NCBI GenBank assembly: GCA_027627225.1
Contig: CM051030.1
Location: forward strand, 1,054,001 to 1,118,000
Length of the DNA: 64,000 nt
Direction of reading: 5' to 3'
DNA from: Congeria kusceri
Lineage: Eukaryota > Mollusca > Bivalvia > Myida > Dreissenidae
Each line of letters opens with the position of its first letter. Position 1 is the stretch's first letter. A program made the translations under genes and the position numbers. The notes beneath the pieces were generated by a model. It was not told the DNA's origin, did not search any database, and worked only from the letters and a program-made list of their open reading frames with translations. Below, one piece after another: positions 24,852 to 35,400 of this stretch.

Positions 24852-25129
24852 TATAGAGTTTGCTATAAGTTAGATACCAGAAAATATTCCCCTATGGACC
24901 ACTCAAAAATAGGTCGTATTTCAATTTATCAAATAGTTATATTTGTCTTCTGTAAAAAGAGACATTTCGCATAACGGAATATGGTTTAAATATTTATTTT
25001 CTAAAATTAAACGACGAGAGTTCAGGTTGTTGAGATATATATATACAGATTGTCACCGAATTACTTGGAATTTGAATTTTCAGGAGTCTATTTATAGACA
25101 GCACGTGTTCTGTCGATTTCAAGAATCCC

Positions 25130-25262
25130 CTATTCAGGTATTACTATCTCCTAATTAGGACTTAGTATTTCGTAATTAGGATCTGCTAACTCCTAATTAG
25201 GACTTAGTATCTCCTAATTAGGACAAATTACCTCCTAATTAGGACTTAGTATCTCCTCATTA
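25130..25262 (+). repeat. Tandem repeat of palindromic 'ctcctaattaggac'
   Basis: About six copies of 'tcctaattagga' linked by 'cttagtat'. The core is self-complementary. Confidence 0.75.
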
Positions 25263-25379
25263 TAAGATCATAGAATACAAAATTAATATAGACTGTGACA
25301 CTACGACGCTTTCATAGGTTAGTTAGTTGTCTCCACAAAACTGTTATATCTTTACTACGTCGATGCAGAATCATGTTTA

Positions 25380-26440
25380 GTATAATGCAATGTTTCTTAT
25401 GACGTCATACTTGTGCATAATACAAAAAGATACGTTTCATGAAAGTTTAACAATTGTTCACAAAAATTTGAAACACTTTCGCCTAAACTTGAAAACCTTT
25501 CGCGGAACACTGATTTTTTCGTGAAAATATTAACTATTTATCAAGATAAATCAATTTAGTGCCCACTACTACTTTAGATAATCATTTTGTTGCGAAATAT
25601 TGTTACTTATCGCGAAAAATTAAGATTTTCCTCAAAAAGTTCAGCTATTCCGGCAAGATAGGTATTGTTTTTTCATAAAATTGTCCAAACTTTCAAGAAA
25701 ATATTAAATCTTTCGCGAAAAATATAACCGTCTTTAAATAGTAGCCGTATGCAGTTTATGGCACTAACGTGAAATTTGCATTATGAACGGTGACCCTAAG
25801 TCAAGTGGACAACTAAACGTTTTCATGAAAACTGCGTATATTTTCATGAAAAGTTGAGAACTTTTCTTGAAAATTAGTCATATTTACATGAGAATGAGCT
25901 GGTTATCTTATGCAGAAGTATACCACCATAGTTTCTTATGACGGCATATTTAAATTGTGCATAACACAACTTTTCGTGAAAATTTGACTTTTGCGAAACT
26001 ATTCATGAAAATATACACAGTTTTCATGAAAATATACACAGTTTTCATGAAAACGTTTTTGTCAAGTACGGTCACCCTATTAAATGGAAAGTTGCACGTT
26101 GGTGGCTTGAACTGCATACGATAATTATTTAAAAACTTTAATAGCGAAAGGCTTAATATTTTCTTGAAAGTTTGGACATTAAAAAATAACTTTCGTCCCC
26201 GAATAGTTTCACTTTTCATGAAAATCTTAATTGTTTGAGATAAGTAACAATATTTCGACAAAAACATCAGATTATATCATGCAGTAGTGGGCACAAATTT
26301 GACTGTTTTTCTTGATAATCAGATAATATTTTCAAGAAATCGTCAAAAATGTTCGCAAAAAGTGTTTCAAGACTTTTTGAAAAAGTTGTGAAACTTTCGT
26401 TTAGACTCTATGGTTATTTTATGCTAAAGTATATGCCACC
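25380..26440. mobile_element. Long palindrome of about 1.06 kb with 'ttttcatgaaaa' repeats
   Basis: Centred near 25930. The left arm has 'gtatgcagtttatggcacta', 'gaacggtgaccctaag' and 'aaacgttttcatgaaaactg'. The right arm has the inverse: 'cagttttcatgaaaacgttt', 'gtacggtcaccctat' and 'cttgaactgcatacga'. The arms carry short units around 'tcatgaaaa' and 'tttcgcgaaa'. Frames such as 25950-26267 (minus) arise from it. A related degenerate sequence is at 31200-31800. Confidence 0.7.
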
Positions 26441-26449
26441 GTAGTTTCT

Positions 26450-26880
26450 ATGTTATTTGTTTCGGATCAAGTATTACTGGGCGACTAGAAAACACAATCG
26501 GAAGTAATTTCCGCGTGACGCTGGCCTGTTCTCTATAATTATTCACACCAATTAGCGCCACACAAGGCATTACAACGCAGCGATCAGACTAATGGATTTC
26601 TTGGAGGAACTATTCAGAATCTTGCTAAGCGTAAAGGGAACCACACCATTAGCAGAAAGGATGATGGTATTGGTGGGCTTCCTTCGGTCTGTCAGGCCAT
26701 TCTTTCTCGAGCCTGAACCTCTAATTGTACAAAGGCTTCCATATTAACTAAGACCCGTTCTTTATCAAACTGTCTGCTTCGCTAATCGAAAAATTTGCAG
26801 GTTACATAACAGGGCCGGACAAAGACGTAGAAAATATTTGGATTTGGTGACTAATTTTGGTAAAAGTTGTAAATATAAAT
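26450..26880. other. No confident gene
   Basis: A 51-codon frame on the plus strand (26592-26747, starting MDFLEELFRIL) lies in slightly GC-richer sequence but has no domain or splice context, so it is not called. Confidence 0.4.
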
Positions 26881-26881
26881 G

Positions 26882-27064
26882 GTGCGTGTCGTGAGAAAAC
26901 CGGGTTTAATGCGTAAAGTCCGCACAGGCTAACCCAAGACGACACTTTCCGACTACAGTGGATTTATGTTTAGAAGAGACTTCCTTGAAATAGAAAATAC
27001 CATAAAAGCGGAAAGTGTCGACACTTAACGCACGTGCATTAAACCCGGTTTACACACGATACGC
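26882..27064 (+). mobile_element. Dreissenid-type fold-back element, internally deleted copy
   Basis: Has both ends ('gtgtcgtgagaaaaccgggt' and 'taaacccggtttacacacga'), the 'cactttccgactacagtgga' loop and 'ataaaagcggaaagtgtcg', but lacks part of the paired 'gcctgtgcagtccgcacagg' segments. Confidence 0.75.
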
Positions 27065-27115
27065 CCCTTTTTAGTAAAACTCCATCTGCATGCATCGGAG
27101 TCAGAGAAACCTTTC

Positions 27116-27677
27116 TAGCTCGACTATTCGAAGAATATGTGAGCTATCCTACTACCCCCGGCGTCGGCGTCGGCGTCCGCGTCTTAATTGGTTAAAGTTT
27201 TTATTCAAAAGTCTTGTAAATTCAAAACTACATAAGTAATTCACTTGAAACTTGGAATATACCTTTGTCGTCAACTCCAGTATTAGGGGCAACATTCCCC
27301 GTAACTCTATTTTGTATTTTGACAGAGTTATACCCCTTTTTCACTTAGATTCTATGGTTAAAGTTTATATTCAAAAGTTTGGTAACTTCAAGACTACATA
27401 CGTTATTCACTTGAAACTTGTAACTAACCTTTGTCATCAACTCTAGTATCAGGGGCAACATTACCCATAACTCTGTTTTGTATTTTGACAGAGTTATGCA
27501 CACTTTTTACATAGATTTTGTGGTTAAAGTTTTTGTTCCAAAAATGTATTAACTATACAAGGCTTGACTTAAAAGTTTTGTATTTTATCAAATTTATGCC
27601 CCTTCCACTATCCAAAATATGTGCCAACTGAAATACTTCAAATAGTCGAGCGCGCTGTCCTCTAGCAGCTCTTGTTT
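27116..27677 (+). mobile_element. Element with 'agctcgactattcgaa' inverted ends and about 170-bp internal repeats, copy 1
   Basis: Starts 'agctcgactattcgaagaat' and ends 'aatagtcgagcgcgctgtcc' + 'tctagcagctcttgt'. It contains about three units of 'attcacttgaaacttggaat', 'catcaactccagtatcaggg' and 'tttgacagagttatgcccct'. A larger relative is at 34171-35335. It is non-coding. Confidence 0.75.
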
Positions 27678-27776
27678 AACATGGAATACTGCAGTAGGGT
27701 TCTTTATTTAAGGCAAATGACCAATTGCAAATACAGTGCAACGCAATACAATAGCACAACAAGCAAAATCAGAACT

Positions 27777-28312
27777 AGGGCCCGTGTTCACCAACCTATT
27801 CTTAGACTTACGCGCGTCATGGGAAAACCGGGCTTAATTGATGTGCGTAAAGTGTCGTCCCGGATTAGCCTATGCAGTCCGCACAGGCTAATCCAGGACG
27901 TCACTTTCCGCCTACAGTGGATTTATGGTAAGAAGAGACTTCCTTGAAACAGAAAACACCATAAAAGCGCAAAGTGACGTCATGGATTAGCCTGTGCGGA
28001 CTGCACAGGCTAATCCGAGACGACACTGCGCACATGCATTAAGCCCGGTTTTCCCACGACACGCCTCGAATAAAGAATATTCCAGAATCTGTACTGTTTT
28101 AATAGGGGTTTAATGTTGAATCTAACTTCGTATTCACCATCTCTAATTAGAGCATTCTTTATTTTGAACGATTTGTTAATGACATAAGCGACATTGGTAC
28201 CCTGTATGTTTGCAAACGATGGACTATTTTTTTTTTAGTCTGAGTCTATACTTTATTCTTAAGTCTAAGAACGGGTTGGTAAATACGGGCCCGGGATAAT
28301 AACTGTAATACC
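27777..28312 (+). mobile_element. 'gggcccgt(a/g)ttcaccaacc' fold-back element carrying a nested insertion
   Basis: The left end 'gggcccgtgttcaccaacct' with 'attcttagactta' is matched in inverse by 'taagtctaagaacgggttgg' + 'taaatacgggccc' at 28258-28312. The complete dreissenid element (27812-28066) sits inside, directly after the left arm. Confidence 0.7.
27812..28066 (+). mobile_element. Dreissenid-type fold-back element, complete copy
   Basis: The terminal inverted arms are 'gcgcgtcatgggaaaaccgg' and 'ccggttttcccacgacacgc'. Each arm contains an internal hairpin formed by 'ggattagcctatgcagtccg' + 'cacaggctaatcc'. The loop carries 'cctacagtggatttatgg' and 'ataaaagcgcaaagtgacg'. It therefore folds as a hairpin made of hairpins. 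Other copies: 10633, 26882, 32757 (opposite orientation) and 45068 (fragment). Confidence 0.85.
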
Positions 28313-29035
28313 AATGTATTAGTGATTCAATAAAGTTACGTCAACGTTTAAATGTAAAATTGTCTAAGATTCTAATTTTTAAACCTCAAAATAATTCAGT
28401 TACTTGGAAATCGTCTTCAAGAGCAGAATAACATAGGCTTATCAGTTTGTTTTTATCTTATTTTGTTGCACAAAAGCCTAACACGCGTCAAGAATCTCTT
28501 TGAAAAGCTAAACAATGAGATTATGCAATTATAAGTTGTAATTGGTTTGCAAAATATTTCATTTAGATATGTAAAGGTTGTGAAACTGTGACATTTAATT
28601 TGTATACATATAGTTTGCAGTTCAAGATTAGGCCAAAAAAAATGTTTCCGCTTACATCTCCAAAAACAATCTAGGGGGTGGGGGATTGAGGTAAAAATTA
28701 ACCTTTTTCTGTAACTTTGTTTCCTTCGCGGCATATTCACCGCACAGTTGAAGTTTATTGGACTGCATGTAAAATGTTTGAACGACTCCCAGCAATGAAA
28801 CTTTACTTTTGCTAAAAATAATGTCAAAGACATTTCAAAATATTAGTTTGAAATTTACTATTTCAGCATATGATTTACCGAAAAGCCGCATATAAGCGAA
28901 AACTGCACTTTTGATCGAAAGTCAGAAAAAGTTAATGATCGAAAGGCAAGAAAACTTTTAGGGTCGGCGGAAAAAATTAGGGAGGGGGGGGGGGGTCGGG
29001 CAAGCGGAAAAAAACATGTTTACCCCTCATGTTTA
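28313..29035. other. No gene seen; G-rich run near 28985
   Basis: AT-rich. Near 28960-29010 a 'gggtcggcgg' and poly-G stretch resembles the decayed 'cccgaccctacc' repeat at 45310-45350. The frame at 28453-28833 (minus) has no domain. Confidence 0.45.
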
Positions 29036-29039
29036 AGCA

Positions 29040-29640
29040 GTGTTCAATTATATAGAATTGGTCACGATATATTTAGTCCTGACTACGAGATATTAAGTCA
29101 TTCCTATGACATATTAAGTGTTGACCAAGAGACATGAAGTCGTGGCCACCCGCGAGATATTAAGTCGTTTCAATGACATGTTAAGTATTGGCCACAAGAT
29201 ATTAAGTCATTCCCATGACATTTTCAGTCTTGGCCACGATATATTAAGTCATTCCCATGTCATTTTAAGTCTTGGCCTTGAGATATTAATTCTTGGCTAC
29301 GAGATAGTAAATCTTAGTCACGATATATTTAGTCGTTACCATGAGATATTAAGTCGTTTCCATTACATATTTAGTCTTGGCCAAGAGATATTAAGTCGTT
29401 CCCATGACATATTAAGTCTTTACCACGATATGTTAAGTTGTGTCCACGAGTTATTAAATCTTAGCAACAAAATATTGAGTCGTGGACACGAAATATTAAG
29501 TCGAGGTTACGAATTATTAAGTCGTTCCCATGACATATTACGTTTTGGCCAAGAGATATTCAACGTGGCCATAAAATATTAAGCCGTGGTCATGAGTTAT
29601 TATGTCGTTTTCAAGAGGTATTATCTCGTGGGCATGAATT
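29040..29640 (+). repeat. 21-bp tandem repeat ('gatattaagtcgttcccat' type), about 28 copies
   Basis: Units alternate 'gacatattaagtcttggcca' and 'gatattaagtcgttcccat'. The 21-bp period leaves a 154-codon frame (29118-29582) with a seven-residue pattern like DILSHSH. I regard it as non-coding repeat DNA. The motif is shared with 1-340. Confidence 0.85.
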
Positions 29641-29792
29641 AGGAATAAATACACACATGTCACCTCTATGCCACTGTACGCAGACTTTATAATTGTGTAT
29701 ATTTATATTAATGGATTGTTCATTGCGCAAGTCTTAATCAAGTGTTCTGTTCTGTTCTGTTCTATTCTGTTCTGCTACTTAAAGTACCAACT

Positions 29793-30101
29793 ATGGGTGG
29801 GGTTATTGCGTGCTCGATAAGTGTAATGCTACTGAGTACAAGCATATTGTATGACACTTCGTACCGACATAAACAAGGCCGATTATACAACTTTGTACAA
29901 ACTGTTATCACACTGGCAGATGGTCAGACACAAAGGGCGGATTATCTTGATACACGAACAAAACAATATCTTCGTTGCTTTTTATCAGGCAGGTCACGAA
30001 CCATATCACGTATTTCTTTCAAACTAGAAATGGAACACGATATCGTAAAAGCTCTTAAAGAAGTTATTCTTTCCGCAATTGCTGACCCCATGATTGCTTA
30101 A
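29793..30101 (+). CDS. Doubtful small ORF, 102 residues, unknown
   Basis: The longest non-repetitive frame outside the LINE. I start it at the Met of 'MGGVIACSISVML' because upstream codons lie in a 'tgttctgttctgt' microsatellite. The N-terminal 20 residues are hydrophobic and could be a signal anchor. The remainder is mixed and charged (for example 'RLYNFVQTVITLADGQTQ' and 'HDIVKALKEVILSA') and ends in TAA. I recognise no family. No splice context or promoter is evident, and a chance frame or an element remnant is equally possible. Confidence 0.25.
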   Translation: MGGVIACSISVMLLSTSILYDTSYRHKQGRLYNFVQTVITLADGQTQRADYLDTRTKQYLRCFLSGRSRTISRISFKLEMEHDIVKALKEVILSAIADPMIA

Positions 30102-30439
30102 TTAAGGCCAACGCACAAGCAATAATTGACATGTTCACAAAGAACTGTACTATTTCCCCCCCCCCCCCCGTCTCAAATAATTATTTATGTATATCGGTTC
30201 CCCAAAACTGGCGATATTTTCTTCTACAATATAATTTCGCACAGACATACATGTAAAGGCAAATCTAAGAAGATCATTACGGTAATTCATTGTGCGAGTT
30301 GACAGTTATCTGAGATGGACGTTGTGAAATATATATGAGGCATGGTTCTATATAATATAAAAATTGGAAAAACTTTCTTGACCGTTTTCGTGCAAAAATT
30401 ATTTCTGTTATCCAGACAAGCATCTCGCGTATGGTGGAA

Positions 30440-31140
30440 TTCCTTTGCATTAGTTAACAGTCAATGTTCAAGATGGTCTTTTTTTTTTGCATAAGATAAA
30501 CAGTTAATGTTCAAGATGGTCTCATTTTTTGCATAAGATAAAAAGTTAATGTTCAGGATGGTTGCATACGTTTGCAGAAGTTTAACTGTTACTGTCCATG
30601 ATGGTGGCATTTTGTGCATAAGCAAACAGTCAATGTTCAAGATGGTGGCATTTTTTTTGCATAAGACAAACAGTTAATGTTCAGGATGGTGGCATTCTTT
30701 TGCATAAGATAAACAGTTAATATTCAAGATGGTGGCATTCTTTGCAAAAAATAAACTGTTAATGTATAAGATGGTGGCATTCTTTTGCATAAGATAAACA
30801 GTTGATATTCAAGATGGTGGCATTCTTTGCATAAGATAAACTGTTAATGTTCAAGATGGTGGCATTCTTTGCATAAGATAAACAGTTAATATTCAAGATG
30901 GTGGCATTCTTTGCAAAAAATAAACTGTTAATGTATAAGATGGTGGCATTCTTTTGCATAAGATAAACAGTTGATATTCAAGATGGTGGCATTCTTTGCA
31001 TAAGATAAACTGTTAATGTTCAAGATGGTGGCATTCTTTTGCATAAGATAAACAGTTAATGTTCAGGATGGTGGCATTCTTTTGCATTAGATAAACCGTT
31101 GTTGTTGAAGATACTGGTTTTATTTGTATAAGACAAACAA
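30440..31140 (+). repeat. 43-bp minisatellite with a higher-order block of about 170 bp
   Basis: The unit is 'gataaacagttaatgttcaa' + 'gatggtggcattcttttgca' + 'taa'. The variant 'tttgcaaaaaataaactgtt' occurs at 30741 and again at 30910, so a block of four units (about 169 bp) has itself been duplicated. Frames on the minus strand are artefacts of this array. Confidence 0.9.
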
Positions 31141-31199
31141 TAAATTTTCTGGATGGTTTCATACTTTTGCATAAGATGTTAATGCTCAGGACATTTACA

Positions 31200-31800
31200 C
31201 AAATTTTCACAAAAACTGGAACAACTTTTTTGGCCGTTATTGTGAAAAAAATCTTTTTATCAATAAAAAATTGTCATTTTAATGTCGACTTCTGCATGCA
31301 ATATTCTTATAGTTGTTCCACGAAATCCAGTAGTCTTTCGCGAATCTTAAGTGTTTCGTGAAAAAAAAAATTAACGAATTATTTTTATTTCTTGCATGTG
31401 GCCACAATTACCAGAAAATATGTAACATTTCTCAAGCAAAATATTTCGAACTGTAATTTGTTCTCGAATGAAATACAAAGCACAAATGTGAAGTGTTTTG
31501 TTTTCATTTAATACGTTGACCTTACATGAATTAGACAAAACGTTTTAGTGAAAAGTGTGTATAGTTTTATGGTGGTAATAACAAAATAACTCAGCACATT
31601 TTACGGTCTTTTATTTTTTATCGAATGTTGTTTTTCGCACTAACATGAAAATTTCCATTTAATACTGTGCCCCTAAATGAACTGGAGCAAAACGTTTCCA
31701 TTTCTACGATAAGTTGCCAGCTTTTCTGAAGATTTCGTTGCATGTTCACGAAATATATGGATTTATCATAATACCTACGTATGCCACCTTAATATTGCCC
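31200..31800. repeat. Degenerate relative of the 25380-26440 palindrome
   Basis: Shares 'gcactaacatgaaaatttcc' + 'atttaatactgtgcccctaa' and 'aaacgtttcca' with the arms of the 25380-26440 element. No gene is seen. Confidence 0.45.
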
Positions 31801-31937
31801 CAAAGTATGTTTAAATTGTGTATATATTGCGAAGAAGATAACTATAGATATACTACTTGAACGAAATTTTTCACATGTATTACGTAATTGTATATTGTGA
31901 CAGAAAAGCATTGTATCATGCTTATATGCTAATTAAT

Positions 31938-32100
31938 GCTGTTGCTGTTGTTGTTGTTGTTGTTTTTGTGGTGGTGCTGGTGGTGGTGGTGGTGGTAGTG
32001 GTTGTTGTGGTGGTGGTTGTGGTGATGGTGGTGGTAATGGTGATGGTGATGGTGGTGGGTGGTGGTTATTGTTGTTGTTGGTGGTGGTGGTGATGTTGTT
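31938..32100 (+). repeat. (TTG)n/(GGT)n compound microsatellite
   Basis: A trinucleotide-like GT-rich tract. It creates a poly-Val frame on one strand and a His/Asn-rich frame on the other; neither is credible as a protein. It ends about 155 bp upstream of the TATA box of the mucin-like gene. Confidence 0.9.
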
Positions 32101-32254
32101 GAACTTTCAAACTTGACCATTCACACGCAGATGTTCATAAATGCCCCGCATGGCTTATCAGTTATCGTTAGGACGGCACGATTTATCAGCGGCGACCCGT
32201 GTGCCCCGAGTACTTAACCAACATGAGATACGTGGGCGTGATAAAATGCCCTCA

Positions 32255-32355
32255 TATAAAACGATTCTTATAAATGAGAGTGAGCTTAAAGCACACTATC
32301 ACATTCGTTTGTAAAGTTCGTTTGTAAAGTAGTGATCACGTATACAGCCTTACAA
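32255..32355 (+). promoter_or_regulatory. Putative core promoter and 5' UTR of the mucin-like gene
   Basis: A TATAAAA box at 32255-32261 lies about 95-100 bp upstream of the ATG, with a second 'ttataaat' at 32268. Transcription would be expected to start near 32285. The leader contains a perfect 13-bp direct repeat 'ttcgtttgtaaag' at 32304 and 32317. Inference from position and sequence only. Confidence 0.45.
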
Positions 32356-32407
32356 ATGAAGCTGTTGATAGTTACGGCGTGTTTTGTTTCGTTCTGGACC
32401 TTAGCCG
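32356..32407 (+). CDS. Mucin-like gene exon 1: signal peptide
   Basis: ATG at 32356 in 'acaaATGAAG'. It encodes MKLLIVTACFVSFWTLA, a basic residue followed by a hydrophobic core, then a split codon (phase 1). The donor is 'g|gtaaga', a strong consensus. Cleavage is expected soon after the junction, around 'LAVAA'. Confidence 0.75.
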
Positions 32408-35400
32408 GTAAGACCGTAAGAGGGCTGGGCTGGTATTTAAGAAAAATCTTAAAATTCTGAAATTCTATAAATGGGATTTTCTGACACATAAATTCGTTGT
32501 TTGAAGAATTTGACGTTAAACGACACTATATTTCCAATATATTTCTATGTCAGTAGTGTTACTAGTTTCGCTTTTTATATATACGAGTATTTTTCATTTT
32601 GGGATCTATGATTTTTTTTTTAAAACTTCAATTTGCCAATCTGTAAACATCCTGTAAACAATCTGTAAACATCCTGTAAACAATCTGTAAACAGGGCCCA
32701 TAATCCTGAAACATCTTAAGTAATCTCTTATCCTTAACCTTAAAATCAACATTTGTGGCGCGTCATAAGAAAACCGGTCATAATGCATGTGCGTAAAGTG
32801 TCGTCCCGGATTAGCCTGTGCAGTCTGTGCAGGCTAATCCGGGACGGCACTTTTCGCTTTTATGGTATTTTCTGTTTCATGGAGGTCTCTTCTAAACATA
32901 AATCCGCTGTAGGCGGAAAGTGCCGTCCCGGATTAGCCTGTGCGGACTGCACAGGCTAATACAGGACGACACTTTACGCACATGCATTTCGTTTTTACTG
33001 TGCAATGTGCTAAATGATTATTAGTTACCACTTAACATATTAATTTGTGTATATATAAATATAAAAAGATTCACAAATTTATATGTAGTTTTAAAAATAT
33101 AACAGTTTTGAGTTTATAACTTAAGCGAAAATATTTAAAGTTACACTTAAGATGTTCCTGGAATATGGCCCCTGGACCCTTTAATGGGTTTAATCTTTTG
33201 AAGAATCAACATAGGCTCCATATCGTGTTTCAGATATAAAATACTGATTTTCACTTGAACACTTAAATGCTCCACGTAAATGTGACTAAGGTTAAGATTT
33301 TCCATATTCCAGAAACATCTTAAGATTACCATAAAGTATTTTCGCTTAAGTACCGATTTTCGTAAGGTAATAGTTTTTAAACTACGTATAAATTAGTCAA
33401 TCTAATTGCAGTTATTTAAAGTAAGTGTAGTAGTTAATAATACGTTGACATCTAGTAAACGCCAAGCAGAATTTCAAGTACACGCGAAATACATTTCTAA
33501 AGTAAAGCTACGAATAAAATTGTTCTTAAGATGTTTCTTCAATACGACCCCTGGGCCGTTATTTACATATCTCCTAAAGAAAATCTTAACTCAAGTTACA
33601 CGTAAGTGCAAATTTCAGATTACATTTTCTGTGTGAACTCCGATGATTTATGTTCACAAACGGTTCAGGTACTACGCATCTAAGCAATGTTTAGTAGTTT
33701 AAAACATTTTTTTTTAATGCAAAGAGACCTATACAAGAAACAACCATACACGTTATGAATTTTATTAGATTGAACCAATTTATATTAGCTCGATTGCGAC
33801 GGGAGCCAAATGCTTATTGAGACACTCTGGAGTCCGTTTCCTGGGTAGAACCAGTACTTGGTGGATTTGGTGGAGATTTTAAGTACGCTTTCAGAGTGAG
33901 GATCGAACCCGGGACAACCGATCGCTAGGTGGACATCATATCAACTACGCCGGAATTTCATTAATATACAAACATCACTTAAGCTTTCCCTAAGGAGCTT
34001 TATGAATATGACCTTAGGTCTTAACGTCTCGAACCTTTGTTCACAGTGGCTGCATCGCCGTCGCCTGACTGGCTCACGTATCAACCCATGAGCACGTGCA
34101 CGAACGTGGACGAAAATGGCTGCTACTCATGCAAAATGTGCATGACCAAAGGTGACTCTTTTTTTACAATTTTAGCTCGACTATTCGAAGAATAAATGAG
34201 CTTTCCTACTACCCCCAGTGTCTACGTCGGAGTCCGCGTCTGAATTTTGTTAAAGTTTTTATTCAAAAGTTTTGCTACTTCAAAACTACGCAAGTTATTC
34301 ACTTTAAACTTGGTATATACATTTGTCATCAACTCCAGTATCAAAGACAACATTCCCCATAACTCTGTTTTATAGTGTTACAGAGTTATGCCCCTTTTTC
34401 ACATAAATTTTCTGATTAACGTTTATATTCAAAAGTTTTGTAACTTCAAAACGTTAAAAATTATTTATGTGACACTTGGTATATACCTTAGTCATCAACG
34501 CCAGTGTCTGAGGCAACATTCCCTATAACTATGTTTTGTATTTTGACAGAGTTATGCCCCTTTTTCACATAGATTTTCTGGTTAAATTTTATATTTAACA
34601 GTTTTGTTACTGTAGAACTACATAAGTTACTCACTTGAAAATTGGAGTATACCTTTGTCATCAAGTCCAATATCAGGGGCAACATTGCCTATAACTCTGT
34701 TTTGAATTTTGACAAAGTTATGCCCCTTTTTCACAGTGTCTGGGGCAACATTCCCTTTAACTCTGTTTTGTATTTTGACAGAGTTATGCCCCTTTTTCAC
34801 ATAGATTTTCTGTTTACGGCTTATATTCAAATGTTTTGAAACTGCAGAACTACATAAGTTATTCACTTGAAACTTGGAATATACCTTTGTCACCAACTAT
34901 AGTGTTAGTGGTAACATTCCCTATAACTCTGTTTTGTGTTTTGTCAGAGTTATTCCCCTTTTTCACATTGATTTTCTGGTTAAAGTTTAAATGCAAAACC
35001 TGTGTAACTTCAGAACTACATAAATTAGTTTCTTTAAAATAAGAATATCTTTGTCATCTACTCCAGTATCAGGTTGCAACCTCCCTATAACTCTGTTTTG
35101 CATTTTGACAGAGTTTTTTCAGATATATTTTCTGGTTTATATTCCAAACTTTTATAACTTCAAAACTACACAAGTTATTAACTACATAAGGTTGAAACTT
35201 GGAATAATTTGATGAAATAATTGCCATAACTCAGTTTTGTATTTCAACACATTTATGCCCCTTCCACTTTCCAAACTATGTACCAACAATAATACTTCGA
35301 ATAGTCGAGCGCGTTGTCCTCTGACAGCTCTTGTAATTGTGTTAAATGACATTACTGATGTATATCCTGAAATCGATTTTGTGAAAACGTCTAGCAGTAT

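Noticed and set aside
26592..26747. 51-codon plus frame starting MDFLEELFRIL
   Set aside because: Short, single and without homology I recognise, splice context or promoter; a chance frame is the simpler reading.
29118..29582. 154-codon frame with DILSHSH-type heptads
   Set aside because: It is the translation of a 21-bp DNA repeat, with no start context, composition or flanks suggesting a gene.
31857..32120. Poly-Val frame on plus and His/Asn-rich frame on minus
   Set aside because: Both are read from a (TTG)n/(GGT)n microsatellite.
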